DNA of 64,000 nt from Saccharothrix algeriensis (GCF_016907655.1 NZ_JAFBCL010000001.1:4188001-4252000); one strand, 5' to 3'; counted from the first letter of the stretch, positions 1-7,840 are shown. Numbers and translations: made by a program. Notes: generated from the letters alone by a model not told the origin.

Positions 1-258
1 GTGGAGGTGAAGGGCACCACGACGACGTGGACACCGACCAGCGAGATCATCCTGACCAGGAAGGAGGTCGAGCTGCACGAACGCGAGTACCCCAACACCA
101 TGCTGGTCGTGGTCAGCGGGATCGCCCTGGACCGGAGCACGGACCCACCCGGCGCGTCGGGTGGCGTCCTGCACGTCGTGCACCCCTGGCGGATAGCCCG
201 TGAACGGCTCACCGCGGTGTCCTACCGGTACGTGGCGGCACCCGACACGGATGCTTGA
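1..258 (+). CDS. C-terminal fragment of a DUF3883 (NO VEIN-like) protein, cut by the window edge
   Basis: The frame is open from the first base of the window and ends with TGA at 256-258, so the true start lies upstream. The 85 visible residues carry the hallmark of the DUF3883 or 'protein NO VEIN' C-terminal domain: a VEVKGT strand, then an ILTRKEVELH segment, then a hydrophobic VVVSGI strand. This domain resembles a PD-(D/E)xK nuclease fold in which E and K of 'EVK' sit at the would-be active site. The family is often joined to helicases or GHKL ATPases, and some members sit in defence loci, but no partner domain is visible here. The first visible GTG is simply where the window begins and should not be taken as a start. 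Domain assignment is from motif recognition only. Confidence 0.6.
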   Translation: MEVKGTTTTWTPTSEIILTRKEVELHEREYPNTMLVVVSGIALDRSTDPPGASGGVLHVVHPWRIARERLTAVSYRYVAAPDTDA

Positions 259-735
259 CGTCCGCCGCTCGGATGGGCCGATCGAGTGAACTTCGGCGAC
301 GCCCTGCGCGGGCCGGTGGCGGGGGCTCCGGGGGAGCGGGCCCGTCGGAACTGATGGGATCCGGGGCGGGGGAGGGGCGGTCGCCTTCAGATCCGGGGCT
401 GTCGGGGCCGGGGCGCGGCGTTGCGCGGCCGGGCGGCTGCCGGGGTTCGATCCGAAGCCGGTCGGTGGCGGGGGCTGCCGCCGGTCGGCGGGCCGGCCGG
501 CCGCCGGGGCGCGGGTGCGGGGGCCGGAGGGCTCCGGGCGTTCGGACTGGCGTCCGCCGGGAGTGCGCGAGGCCGGCGGGATTCAGTTTGAACGAGCGGT
601 GGACGAAATGTGATGGAGCATTTCCGTCGTATCCGGGAGAAGGGGCCCCGGGTGTGCCCGGAACGGCTCGGCCGCGGTGTTTGCGCCTCCTTTTCCGGGC
701 CTGCACAGTGGTGGCGAGGAGTTAAGGAGAAGCTC
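259..735. other. Intergenic region with no supported gene
   Basis: This 477-bp stretch is extremely GC-rich between about 290 and 560. The frames that happen to be open there encode only Arg/Gly/Pro/Ala-rich sequence without recognisable domains, so I call no gene. GC content drops at about 585-640, where promoter elements for the small gene at 736 would be expected, but I cannot name a convincing -35/-10 pair. Confidence 0.5.
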
Positions 736-879
736 ATGGAACTGAAAGTGGAGTTCACCGCCTGCTGCCCGTGGCCCGATTTCGCCCGGGCCGTGCGCAC
801 CGTGCTGGCGCTGGTGCTGGTCATCCTGGTGGTGCTGGTCGCGGGCGGTCAGTGGCCGGTCGCGGGGTGGCCGGTCTGA
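736..879 (+). CDS. Small single-span membrane peptide (47 aa), hypothetical
   Basis: An ATG at 736 follows a strong Shine-Dalgarno run (AAGGAG at 724-729, 6 nt spacing). The 47-residue product has a short polar N-terminus with a CC-P-W motif, then a very hydrophobic stretch of Leu and Val (TVLALVLVILVVLVAGG) long enough for one membrane span, ending in a Trp-containing tail. I do not recognise the family. The same frame extends upstream to an ATG at 613 (88 aa) but that start lacks a comparable ribosome site. The gene converges on the lasso cluster, with only 56 nt between its stop and the stop of the RRE-protease gene. A role in lasso peptide export or immunity is conceivable but nothing in the sequence shows it. 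Confidence 0.4.
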   Translation: MELKVEFTACCPWPDFARAVRTVLALVLVILVVLVAGGQWPVAGWPV

Positions 880-935
880 CCGGTCGGCGGCGGGCGTCCC
901 GGCGCCGGCGCGGGCGCCGGGACGCCTCCGGCCCG

Positions 936-1658
936 TCACACCGAGAGCACCTTGACGAAAGCGGTCGCGGACCACTCCGGTGAGCGGCCCACCATGATTC
1001 CGTCGAATTCGACCCAGGCGTGGAAGCGGCACGGGTCCTCGGCCGCCCCGAGGACCCACCGCACCCGCCGGCGCGCGAAGGCCGCCGCGAGCACCGCCGC
1101 GAGCGAGCGCTCCAGGCAGGCGGCCCGGCCGGGGTGCCGGTCGGCCGCCGCGTCGACCGCCGCGACGGTCGACACCACCTCCGGCCCGGTCGCCATCCGG
1201 GTGCACCAGCGGCGGGCCAGGCCGTCCACCACCCGCACCGCCACCCGGAACGGCAGGCGCACCAGCACCAGGGCCGCCAGCAGGCCCGCGTACGCCCGCG
1301 GGCCGGGCGCGGCCCGCACCCCGTCGGTCGCGAGCAGGCCCGACGGGTGCTCGCGCGGCAGCGCACCGGGCCCGGCGGGGCGCCCGCCGCGCCCCGGCGC
1401 GACCAGGCCCCGGTCCACCATGTCCGCCACGGCCCGCCGGGCGTCCCGCCGGAAGACCTCCGCCGCGGGGTGCGCGTACCGGTCCGCCGCCGCGGCCACG
1501 ACGTGCTCGACGTCCCCGACGCGGCCGAGCTCCCGCCACAGCGCCGTCGCCACCGGGTTGAGCACGTGCCACCGCCCGGAGCGGGCGTTGAGCAGGAACG
1601 CCGCACCGCCGGCCGTGCCCGCCGCGTGCAGGTGGCGGGGGACGTGCACCGCCCTCAT
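936..1658 (-). CDS. Lasso peptide maturation protein: fused RRE (PqqD-like) and B2 protease
   Basis: Start ATG at 1658 overlaps the cyclase stop by ATGA, implying translational coupling. The 240-aa product has two domains. Residues about 15-85 look like a PqqD-type RiPP recognition element (FLLNARSGRWHVLN, then a helical ALWRELGRVGD segment), which binds the leader peptide. Residues about 115-240 look like the lasso B2 transglutaminase-fold protease: the nucleophile Cys is in AACLERSLA and the His in FHAWVEFDG, with Asp of FDG as a plausible third residue. The enzyme is expected to cut the leader off the precursor at 3543-3734. In many actinobacterial lasso clusters these two domains are separate genes, so the fusion is notable. 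No ABC exporter gene follows. Confidence 0.85.
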   Translation of the reverse strand: MRAVHVPRHLHAAGTAGGAAFLLNARSGRWHVLNPVATALWRELGRVGDVEHVVAAAADRYAHPAAEVFRRDARRAVADMVDRGLVAPGRGGRPAGPGALPREHPSGLLATDGVRAAPGPRAYAGLLAALVLVRLPFRVAVRVVDGLARRWCTRMATGPEVVSTVAAVDAAADRHPGRAACLERSLAAVLAAAFARRRVRWVLGAAEDPCRFHAWVEFDGIMVGRSPEWSATAFVKVLSV

Positions 1659-3535
1659 GCCAGCGACCCCAGCCACAGGTCGTAGGCCAGCAGCCGGTTC
1701 AGCGCCGCGAACGGCGTGCCCGCGCCGGCCACCGCCCGGTCCACCGAGTCGACCACGGCGTCCGGCTCCACCAGCCGCAGGTCGGCCAGCCGGGAGTCGC
1801 GCAGCATCGCGCGCAGGCCGGGCGCCGCCAGCCGGACGCCCCGGTACTCCTCGCCGAGGTAGTTCCCCTTGGTCTGCCGGGCCACCGCCTCCGACGGCAC
1901 CTTCCCGCGGACCGCGGCCCGCAGCAGCGGCTTGTAGTCCGTCCCGTCGGCGCGGCGGTGCGCGGGCAGGGCCGTGCACGCCCGGATCACGTCGTTGTCC
2001 AGGAACGGCGCCTGGGGCCACACGCCGAACGGGCGGGCCACCTCGCCCAGCCGCCGCTGCACCGCGCCCGACCGCTGGAGGTCGTGCCGGGCGGTGAAGT
2101 CGGCCACGCCGCCCCGGACCGCCTCGTCGGCCGCGGCGGCGTGGTCGTCGACGAAGTCGGCCAGCGACTGCCGCGCGGTGGCGGTGAGCCAGCGCGCCTC
2201 CGGGCCCGGCGCGGGCCACCAGGAGATCGCGTCGACCCAGCCGGGCTGCCGGGCGTCGCCGCGCCGCAGCTGCCGGGCGAACTCGCGCAGCGCCCGCCGC
2301 ATCGACGTCCGGGACAGCCGCAGCGCCCGGTTCAGCACGCGGGTCGGCGAGTCGTGGCGCAGCCGCGCCCACGCGCGGGAGTCGGTGAGCAGCCGGCCCA
2401 TGCCGCCCGCGCCGGCGAGGTCGCCCAGGTACGCGGGCGGCGCGACCAGCAGGGCGTCGGCGCCCTCGCCGCCCAGGTGCACCCCGCCCCCGACCGCCGC
2501 GACGTGCCGCAGCCGCAGGCGGTTGCGCTCGTGCACGGTCACCGCGAAGTCGGGCAGCTCGGCCGGTTCGGCGGTGCGCAGGTGCTGGTAGGCCAGCGTG
2601 TCCGCGGTGCCGCGCACCACCTGCAGCCGCAGGTTGCGGCCGGGGCCCGCGTTGCGCAGCGCGTGGTCCAGGTCGTCGGCCGGCGCGCCCGGGTGGTGGT
2701 AGGCGAAGACCGGCAGGGGCTCCGCCCGGTGGTCCGCGGCGAGGAAGGCGATCGAGGTCGAGTCCAGGCCGCCGCTGAAGTCCGCGCTGACCGCGCCGCC
2801 CGCGGCCATCCGCGCGGTGACGGCGGCGTCGAGCGCGTCGCGCAGGCGCAGGGCGCAGTCGTCCAGCGACATGCCCTCGTCCCGGCCGGCGGCCTCGTAG
2901 GGGCGGACCGAGCACGCGCCGGTCGCCGACACGTGCAGCGCCTCGCCCGCCTCGACCCGGCGCAGCCCGGCCAGCGGCGACCGGTTGCGGGTCAGCGCGG
3001 GCACGGCCGAGCAGAAGATGTCGGCCAGGGCGACCTGCGGGTCGGGCCGCGCGCCGAGCCCGGCGGCGGCGGCCGTGCGCCGGGCGCTGGTGCCGTAGAC
3101 GACCGCGCCGCCGCCGGCGTGGAAGTACAGCGGGTACTGCCCGGCCAGGTCCACGAACGCGGTCAGCCCGCGCTCGGTGACGACCACCGCCAGGTAGCTG
3201 CCGGGCCAGCCGGTCACCAGCTCGGGCCGGCCCGCGCGCAGCGCGGTGGACAGGTCGGACCGTAGCCGGTCGTCGTCCACCAGGCAGTTGCCCACGACCA
3301 GCAGCCGGCCCTCCGGGCAGCGGGCGGTCCGGAACTCGCCGGGGCGCCACGGGCCCCACGCGACCGGCGACGCCCGGTCCGGCCACACGCCGGCCGCGTC
3401 GGCGGGCAGCGGCGGGGCCGCGCGGACGGGCCGCACCCCGGGCTCACCGCCGGAACCGGCGCCGGGGCGGGCGCCGAGGTGGACGCCGAGCACACCGGGG
3501 CTCGCCCCGGCGACCGGCCGCGTGGGCGGAGCCAT
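1655..3535 (-). CDS. Lasso peptide macrolactam synthetase (asparagine synthetase-like cyclase)
   Basis: This 626-aa protein resembles class B asparagine synthetases. The N-terminal half has the glutamine-amidotransferase-like fold, but the gene does not begin with the catalytic Met-Cys (it starts MAPPTRP), as expected for a lasso cyclase rather than a true asparagine synthetase. The C-terminal half has the ATP pyrophosphatase loop SGGLDST near residue 255, which adenylates the side-chain carboxylate of the ring Asp so that the core N-terminal amine can attack it. The start lies only 7 nt downstream of the precursor stop, and its stop overlaps the next gene by ATGA. Order precursor, cyclase, protease on one strand makes a three-gene operon. 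Confidence 0.9.
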   Translation of the reverse strand: MAPPTRPVAGASPGVLGVHLGARPGAGSGGEPGVRPVRAAPPLPADAAGVWPDRASPVAWGPWRPGEFRTARCPEGRLLVVGNCLVDDDRLRSDLSTALRAGRPELVTGWPGSYLAVVVTERGLTAFVDLAGQYPLYFHAGGGAVVYGTSARRTAAAAGLGARPDPQVALADIFCSAVPALTRNRSPLAGLRRVEAGEALHVSATGACSVRPYEAAGRDEGMSLDDCALRLRDALDAAVTARMAAGGAVSADFSGGLDSTSIAFLAADHRAEPLPVFAYHHPGAPADDLDHALRNAGPGRNLRLQVVRGTADTLAYQHLRTAEPAELPDFAVTVHERNRLRLRHVAAVGGGVHLGGEGADALLVAPPAYLGDLAGAGGMGRLLTDSRAWARLRHDSPTRVLNRALRLSRTSMRRALREFARQLRRGDARQPGWVDAISWWPAPGPEARWLTATARQSLADFVDDHAAAADEAVRGGVADFTARHDLQRSGAVQRRLGEVARPFGVWPQAPFLDNDVIRACTALPAHRRADGTDYKPLLRAAVRGKVPSEAVARQTKGNYLGEEYRGVRLAAPGLRAMLRDSRLADLRLVEPDAVVDSVDRAVAGAGTPFAALNRLLAYDLWLGSLA

Positions 3536-3542
3536 CGGTCCC

Positions 3543-3734
3543 CTACCAGTAGTACTGGGAATTCGCGTCCGCGTTGCCGCTGGACGAACTGCCCAGCGTC
3601 ACCCGCCGGACGTCGCCGAGGTCGAGCACGACCGGCGGCTCGTAGTGCGCCGGGGACCGGTCGGCGGCCCGGTCCCCGGTCGACGGGGCATTCCGGCCGG
3701 CTGACCGCGCGCGAACGCGTCGCAGGAAGTCCAT
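3543..3734 (-). CDS. Lasso peptide precursor, predicted core GSSSSGNADANSQYYW
   Basis: The 63-aa peptide has a charged leader followed by a short Ser/Asn-rich C-terminal region. The leader contains the usual recognition pattern, Tyr-x-x-Pro and a later Gly and Thr, in YEPPVVLDLGDVRRVT. Thr at position -2 relative to the cut is the conserved residue of lasso leaders, so cleavage after the following Leu gives a 16-residue core. Its Gly1 and Asp9 are correctly spaced for a nine-membered Gly1-Asp9 isopeptide ring, leaving a seven-residue tail ANSQYYW with bulky aromatic residues that could act as steric plugs. There is no Cys, so a class II lasso peptide is expected. ATG at 3734 has an AAGG ribosome site. 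I do not recognise the core as a named lasso peptide. Confidence 0.85.
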   Translation of the reverse strand: MDFLRRVRARSAGRNAPSTGDRAADRSPAHYEPPVVLDLGDVRRVTLGSSSSGNADANSQYYW

Positions 3735-4000
3735 GGTGGTGCCTTCGATCTGGTGAGCGGGCGCCCGCGTGGCGTCCCGACCGGTGGGCGGAATCGGTGT
3801 GGGAACGGCAGCCTATCCCATCGAAATACCCGCCAGCCAGCCGCTGAATGCACTCGCGGTGAATACGTGCAAAGCATCATCCGGTCGAGTCGGAGGTCCC
3901 CTCGATCGAGTGATGGAGCGATGTGGAGGAGCCGGCGGATATTCGATGCCGGCGGTTCATCGAATTGAACGGAAAGCGGTCGGCCGGGCCGTTCGGCAGT
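3735..4000 (-). promoter_or_regulatory. Upstream region of the lasso operon with a possible -10 element
   Basis: About 265 bp separate the lasso precursor from the ROK gene stop at 4001. GC content is lower than in the neighbouring genes, as expected of a promoter region. On the minus strand a TAGGCT hexamer at 3810-3815 fits an actinobacterial -10 (TAnnnT), but I see no good -35 at 17-18 nt, so a sigma-70 assignment is weak. Confidence 0.25.
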
Positions 4001-5191
4001 TCACCTTGACGACCGGGACCGCAACCCCAGGATGAGCGCGCCCTGCGCCTCGGCGTAGGGGCTCAGCGTGCTGGTGCGCAGCTCGAAGCCGTCGGTCGGC
4101 TCGACCGCGCCGGCCAGCGCGTACCGCGCCAGCTCCTGCCGGCAGGTGTCCAGCACCATGGACCTGGCCTCGGCCAGCTCGCCGCCGATGACGATGCGCT
4201 GCGGGTTGATCAGGTTGCACAGCTGGGCCAGCGCGAAGCCCAGCACGCGGCCGGCGTCGTTGAGCACGCGCCGGCACACCGCGTCGCCGTTGTGGGCCTT
4301 GAGGACCAGGGCGGCCAGCGTGGTCGGGACGTCCCGCGCGGCGCCCCGCTGCGACTGCTTCACCTTGGCCAGCAGCGACTCCGCGCCGACCAGGGTGTCC
4401 AGGCAGCCCCGCCCGCCGCACAGGCACATCTCGCCGTCCGGGTCGATGGTCAGGTGGCCGATCTCGCCCGCCGTGCCGCGCTGCCCGCGCACCAGGTTCG
4501 ACCCCACCACGATGCCGATGCCCACGCCCGTGGACGCCTTGACGTACACGACGTGCTCGACGGCCTCCTCGGAGGTGTAGGTCTGCTCCGCCAGCGCGCC
4601 GAGGTTGGCGTCGTTGTCCATCGCCACCGGCACGCCCAGCTCGGCGGCCAGGTCGGCGGCGGGCTCGTCGCCCGGCTCCCACGGCGGCAGCACCGGGGTG
4701 GTGAACCGGCCGGTGCGGGGGTCCACCATGCGCGGCACGGCCAGGCCCGCGGCGACCACGTCCGCCATGCCCTGCCCGGTCTCCTCGACCGCCTCCCTGG
4801 TCAGCCGCAGCACGTCGGGTAACAGGCGGCGCAGGCCCACGTTGGCGCCCGGGCTCTCCCGGCGCAGGGCGATGCGGTCGTGCGGCTGGTCGACCGGCCG
4901 GGCCACCACCGAGATGTGGTTGAAGCCGAGGTCGACGCCGACGGCGACCCCGCGCATCCGGCTCAGCCGCACCCGTCCGCGGGACCGCCCGCCGCCCGGC
5001 GCGTCGATCTCGACGAGGCCCTCCCTGGCCAGCTCCTGGACCGTCGTGGAGACCAGCGCCTGGGACACGCCGGTGCGCCGGGACAGTTGCGACTGCCGGT
5101 CGGATTTCACCATGATCTCGATGACCAGGCGCTTGCGGGTCGATTCGCGCCCTTGCGCGGGGGCGTCCAGGAGTTCACGTGCCTCGCGCAT
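4001..5191 (-). CDS. ROK-family transcriptional regulator
   Basis: The 396-aa protein starts with a winged helix-turn-helix (about residues 15-75, including QSQLSRRTGVSQALVSTTVQEL), followed by a sugar-kinase-like ROK domain. The ATP-binding strand GVDLGFNHIS begins it, and a zinc signature GHLTIDPDGEMCLCGGRGCLD lies near residue 255 with His and three Cys intact. Regulators of this type (NagC, Mlc, XylR) respond to sugars or sugar phosphates. The last residue of the zinc motif is Asp where Glu is more usual. The neighbours do not reveal a sugar operon, so the target is unknown. ATG at 5191 is the first plausible start; the divergent kinase begins 190 bp away. Confidence 0.85.
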   Translation of the reverse strand: MREARELLDAPAQGRESTRKRLVIEIMVKSDRQSQLSRRTGVSQALVSTTVQELAREGLVEIDAPGGGRSRGRVRLSRMRGVAVGVDLGFNHISVVARPVDQPHDRIALRRESPGANVGLRRLLPDVLRLTREAVEETGQGMADVVAAGLAVPRMVDPRTGRFTTPVLPPWEPGDEPAADLAAELGVPVAMDNDANLGALAEQTYTSEEAVEHVVYVKASTGVGIGIVVGSNLVRGQRGTAGEIGHLTIDPDGEMCLCGGRGCLDTLVGAESLLAKVKQSQRGAARDVPTTLAALVLKAHNGDAVCRRVLNDAGRVLGFALAQLCNLINPQRIVIGGELAEARSMVLDTCRQELARYALAGAVEPTDGFELRTSTLSPYAEAQGALILGLRSRSSR

Positions 5192-5381
5192 GGCAGCCCC
5201 TCCGCAAAAATGCTGTGGTCGAAGACCCGGCAGGTCAGAATAGCAGTTCTTTGTTCAGATTGAAGAATCACCGACTTCACTCCGCGGGGCGTGTTCCCCG
5301 GTTCCGCCCGGCGGCGTTCCGCGCGGCCGTTCGGCGGAATAACGGCTTCGCCGGGGAGCCCGCCGGTGGCACCCTGCGCCC

Positions 5382-6239
5382 ATGTGGACGACAGCAGGGC
5401 TCACCGCCCGCCTCACCCCCCGCTTCGGCCCCGACGTGGCCGCGTGGTGCTCCCGGGCGCCCGACCTCGCCGCCCGGCTGGCCCGGGAGTGGGGCGTCGC
5501 GCTCGGCGAGGCGCACGAGGGCGGCGGCTCGTCCCTCGCGATCCGCTGCACGACCGCCGACGGCAGGCCCGCCGTCCTCAAGCTCTCGCCGGACGGGCCG
5601 TTCCTGCTCCGCCAGGCCGGGATGCTGCGCAGCCTCGCGCCGTCCGGTCGGGTGCCGGAGGTGCTGGAGGTCGGGGAGGGGGCCGTCCTGCTGGAGGCGG
5701 TGGAGCCGGGCGCCGAGGCGGACGCGGCGCCCGAGGAGTGGGCCGGGCTGATGGCCGACCTGCACGCCGTCGAACCGCCCGCCACCCTCGCGCGCACGCT
5801 GCGCGGCCGGTGGGAGGAGTCCTTCGCGCGGATCGGCCGGCGCCTCGCCGAACCGGCCGTCGCGGCCCGCCTGGACCGCGCCGCGTGGGACCGCGCGATC
5901 GAGCGGTGCGCGAAGCTCCTGGACTCCCAGCGCACGACCGTCCTGCTGCACGGCGACCTGCACCCCGGCAACGTGCTCGACGGCGGCGCGCGGGGGCTGG
6001 TCGCGATCGACCCCAAGACGTGCGTCGGCGACCCGTGCTACGACGCGGTCGACTACGTGCTGGGCGCGGCGGGCGGGGAGGGGGTCGAGGTGCGGTGCGA
6101 GCGCGTGGCGCGGGCGTACGGCCTGGACCCCGAGCGGCTGTTCGAGTGGTGCCGGGTGGACGCGCCCATGGTCGCCATCGGGCTCCTCACGTGGGGCGGG
6201 TCGGAGGAGGCGCTGGAGCAGCTGCTCGCGCTGGTGTGA
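5382..6239 (+). CDS. Aminoglycoside/hydroxyurea resistance kinase family (APH(6)-like)
   Basis: The 285-aa protein has the phosphotransferase catalytic loop HGDLHPGNVL (about residues 188-197) and the metal-binding IDPKTCVGDPCYD segment some 15 residues later. This pairing, including the DPKxxxGDPxYD form, is typical of the family containing streptomycin 6-kinase and hydroxyurea phosphotransferase (PF04655). It would phosphorylate an aminoglycoside or a small hydroxyl-bearing metabolite using ATP. Many actinomycetes carry housekeeping paralogues with no proven resistance role, so real substrate is unknown. No Shine-Dalgarno precedes the ATG, so a leaderless transcript is possible. It is convergent with sodN. 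Confidence 0.8.
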   Translation: MWTTAGLTARLTPRFGPDVAAWCSRAPDLAARLAREWGVALGEAHEGGGSSLAIRCTTADGRPAVLKLSPDGPFLLRQAGMLRSLAPSGRVPEVLEVGEGAVLLEAVEPGAEADAAPEEWAGLMADLHAVEPPATLARTLRGRWEESFARIGRRLAEPAVAARLDRAAWDRAIERCAKLLDSQRTTVLLHGDLHPGNVLDGGARGLVAIDPKTCVGDPCYDAVDYVLGAAGGEGVEVRCERVARAYGLDPERLFEWCRVDAPMVAIGLLTWGGSEEALEQLLALV

Positions 6240-6360
6240 CCGGTGCGGGGGTCCGGTCCGAAGTGGACACGGGCGCGGGAGGGGGAACGCGGGGAGCGGC
6301 GGGCCGGCCGACGCGACCGGCGGAGGGCACCGCCGGCCGACGTCGGCCGCCTGTCGGCGA

Positions 6361-6774
6361 TCAGGCCGCGGCCTTGGTCTCCCAGAAGATCTTGTCGATC
6401 CGGGCGATCAGGTCGAGCAGCTCCTGCCCCTTGGCCGGGTCCATGGAACCCTTGGTGCCGGACGCGCCGGCGGCCTTCGTGGCGCGGTTGAACAGGTCGT
6501 GCAACTCCGGGTACTTCTCGAAGTGCGGCGGCTTGAAGTAGTCGGTCCACAGCACCCACAGGTGGTGCTTGACCAGCTCGCTGCGCTGCTCCTTGATCAG
6601 GACGGCGCGCTGGCGGAACTCGGGGTCCTCGTTGGCCTGGTACTTCTCCTGGACCGCCTTGATCGACTCCGCCTCGATCCGGGCCTGCGCCGGGTCGTAG
6701 ACGCCGCACGGGAGGTCGCAGTGCGCGGTGGCCTCCGGTAGCGGGCGGCGGAGAATGCGCGACAGAAGTCGCAT
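6361..6774 (-). CDS. sodN: Nickel superoxide dismutase precursor
   Basis: The 137-aa protein carries the diagnostic nickel hook HCDLPCGVYDP after a 17-residue N-terminal propeptide (MRLLSRILRRPLPEATA). Removal of the propeptide exposes His1, whose amine and imidazole, with the two Cys thiolates, bind Ni and dismutate superoxide in the cytoplasm as a homohexamer. The remaining helical body, with the conserved VKHHLWVLWTDYFKPPHFEKYP stretch, matches the family along its full length. The start has a strong AGGAGG site. The maturation protease gene sodX is divergent, 78 bp away, the usual partner arrangement. In Streptomyces such genes answer to nickel through Nur, but I see no clear Nur site. 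Confidence 0.97.
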   Translation of the reverse strand: MRLLSRILRRPLPEATAHCDLPCGVYDPAQARIEAESIKAVQEKYQANEDPEFRQRAVLIKEQRSELVKHHLWVLWTDYFKPPHFEKYPELHDLFNRATKAAGASGTKGSMDPAKGQELLDLIARIDKIFWETKAAA

Positions 6775-6852
6775 TGTTCCTCCTTGACAGTGGGTGCTCC
6801 GACGCGCCGAACCCTACTCCGGGGGCCCGGCGCAGGCAGGTGGAGGTGATCG

Positions 6853-7167
6853 TTGGCACCCGTGGACGACAGGCCGTCGCCGCTGGTGCGGGTGGTCGGG
6901 CCGTCGATGTACCCGACCCTCCGGACGGGGGACGTCGTCACCGTCGGACGAGCGCGGCGGGTCCGGGAGAACGACCTCGTGCTGGTCCGCTGGGACTCCC
7001 GGCCGGGGCAGCTCTCGGTCAAGCGGGCCGTGCGGGAGGTGGACGGGGGCTGGCACGTCGAGGGCGACAACCCCTTCGCCTCCACCGACTCGCGCGCGCT
7101 GGGCGCGGCACGGGTGGTCGGGGTGATCCGCTTCCGCCTCTGGCCACGCCCGCGCCGGCTCCGCTAG
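6853..7167 (+). CDS. sodX: Nickel-type superoxide dismutase maturation protease
   Basis: This 104-aa protein is a compact S26 signal peptidase-like protease. The catalytic Ser lies in VGPSMYPTL near residue 18 and the general-base Lys in LSVKRAVRE near residue 57, followed by the GDNPFASTDSR box typical of S26 enzymes. It is expected to trim the propeptide of SodN so that the nickel hook can form. There is no membrane anchor, consistent with the cytoplasmic substrate. I chose the TTG at 6853 because GGAGGTGAT sits at the right distance (about 6 nt from GGAGG); the in-frame GTG at 6862 is the alternative. Confidence 0.9.
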   Translation: MAPVDDRPSPLVRVVGPSMYPTLRTGDVVTVGRARRVRENDLVLVRWDSRPGQLSVKRAVREVDGGWHVEGDNPFASTDSRALGAARVVGVIRFRLWPRPRRLR

Positions 7168-7238
7168 CGCCCGGCTCCGCCCTTGAGCCGCGCTCTGCAG
7201 CTCTCACCTCAGGCCGCCCCCGCGCGGCTCTCGCCTCA

Positions 7239-7303
7239 GCCGCGCTCCGCGCGACGGCGCTTCAGCTCCCGTAGGCCGCGCTCGGCGCGGCGGCGCTTCA
7301 GCG
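7239..7303. repeat. Direct repeat of about 28 bp downstream of sodX
   Basis: Two near-identical 28-bp blocks beginning GCCGCGCTC and ending GCGCTTCAGC occur at 7239-7266 and 7276-7303, separated by 9 bp. They lie in the noncoding tail after sodX and directly before the palindromic composite element. Confidence 0.6.
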
Positions 7304-7316
7304 CAGCCGTGTGCCT

Positions 7317-7442
7317 CGTGTTCTCCCCGTACGGCCTGGGCGCAGCCCAATCATGCCGAGCTGGGGGTGTCAAGCACGCTTCACCGCTTGACACCCCCAG
7401 CTCGGCATGATTGCCTCCGGCAGGCCGTGCGGGGAGAACACG
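7317..7442. repeat. Cloverleaf palindrome A, copy 1
   Basis: Outer arms 7317-7338 and 7421-7442 pair over 22 bp with one mismatch. Inside are a left hairpin GGGC-GCA-GCCC, a perfect 27-bp stem (7349-7375 with 7386-7412, loop of 10 nt) and a right hairpin TGCC-TCC-GGCA, together a four-way junction. Confidence 0.85.
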
Positions 7443-7603
7443 ACGCACTTCCCTTCTCCTTGGGGGCCTCTCGGCCGCTTTTCTTACCGAGATCGCGCAC
7501 CGATCCAGGAAATATTTGGTGCGGTACGGATCCAAGCTGAAGAGCTTTAAAGAGTCCTCGCCGGACAGGCAGGCCGCCAAGGAGAATGAAAAGAAAGAGC
7601 GGT

Positions 7604-7728
7604 CGTGTTCTCCCCGCATGACCTGTCAAAGACGACCATGCTTTCTTGGGGGGTGCAAGCGAAAAGCGTGCTTGCACCCCCCAAGAAAGCATGGTAGCCC
7701 TCCGGGCAGGCCATACGGGGAGAACACG
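7604..7728. repeat. Cloverleaf palindrome B, copy 1
   Basis: Outer arms 7604-7625 and 7707-7728 enclose a left hairpin GTC-AAA-GAC, a perfect 26-bp stem (7635-7660 with 7670-7695, loop GAAAAGCGT) and a right hairpin GCCC-TCC-GGGC. The apical loop reads as the reverse complement of the loop of palindrome A. Confidence 0.85.
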
Positions 7729-7840
7729 AGAGCACCGGTCTGCACGGGGTGTGCCACGAGCCCACAAGCTCAAAGTTGCTGGTTGTGCGGGGTGTGGCAG
7801 TGGTGGGTGTTGGTGCTGCCGGTGCGGGTAGTGGTGTGGC

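Larger units (their letters stand above)
7317..7728 (+). mobile_element. Composite palindromic element, copy 1 (MITE-like, uncharacterised)
   Basis: Two large palindromes (7317-7442 and 7604-7728) flank a spacer of about 160 bp. The spacer ends are themselves inverted: a pyrimidine-rich block CTTCTCCTTGGGGGCC near 7453-7468 answers a purine-rich block GGCCGCCAAGGAGAA near 7572-7586, so the whole element is one large imperfect inverted repeat. Two further copies exist in this window, in the opposite orientation at 52027-52467 and in the same orientation at 61700-62122. It lies between the convergent 3' ends of sodX and the epimerase gene. It encodes no transposase, so any mobility would need help in trans. 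The MITE label is inference from copy number and symmetry. Confidence 0.75.

Noticed and set aside
5382..6239. Self-resistance gene of an aminoglycoside cluster
   Set aside because: No aminoglycoside biosynthesis gene is nearby; family paralogues are common in actinomycetes.
7317..7728. Possibility that the palindromes are a CRISPR array
   Set aside because: There are only two units per locus, the units are large palindromes and no short regular spacers or cas genes are present.
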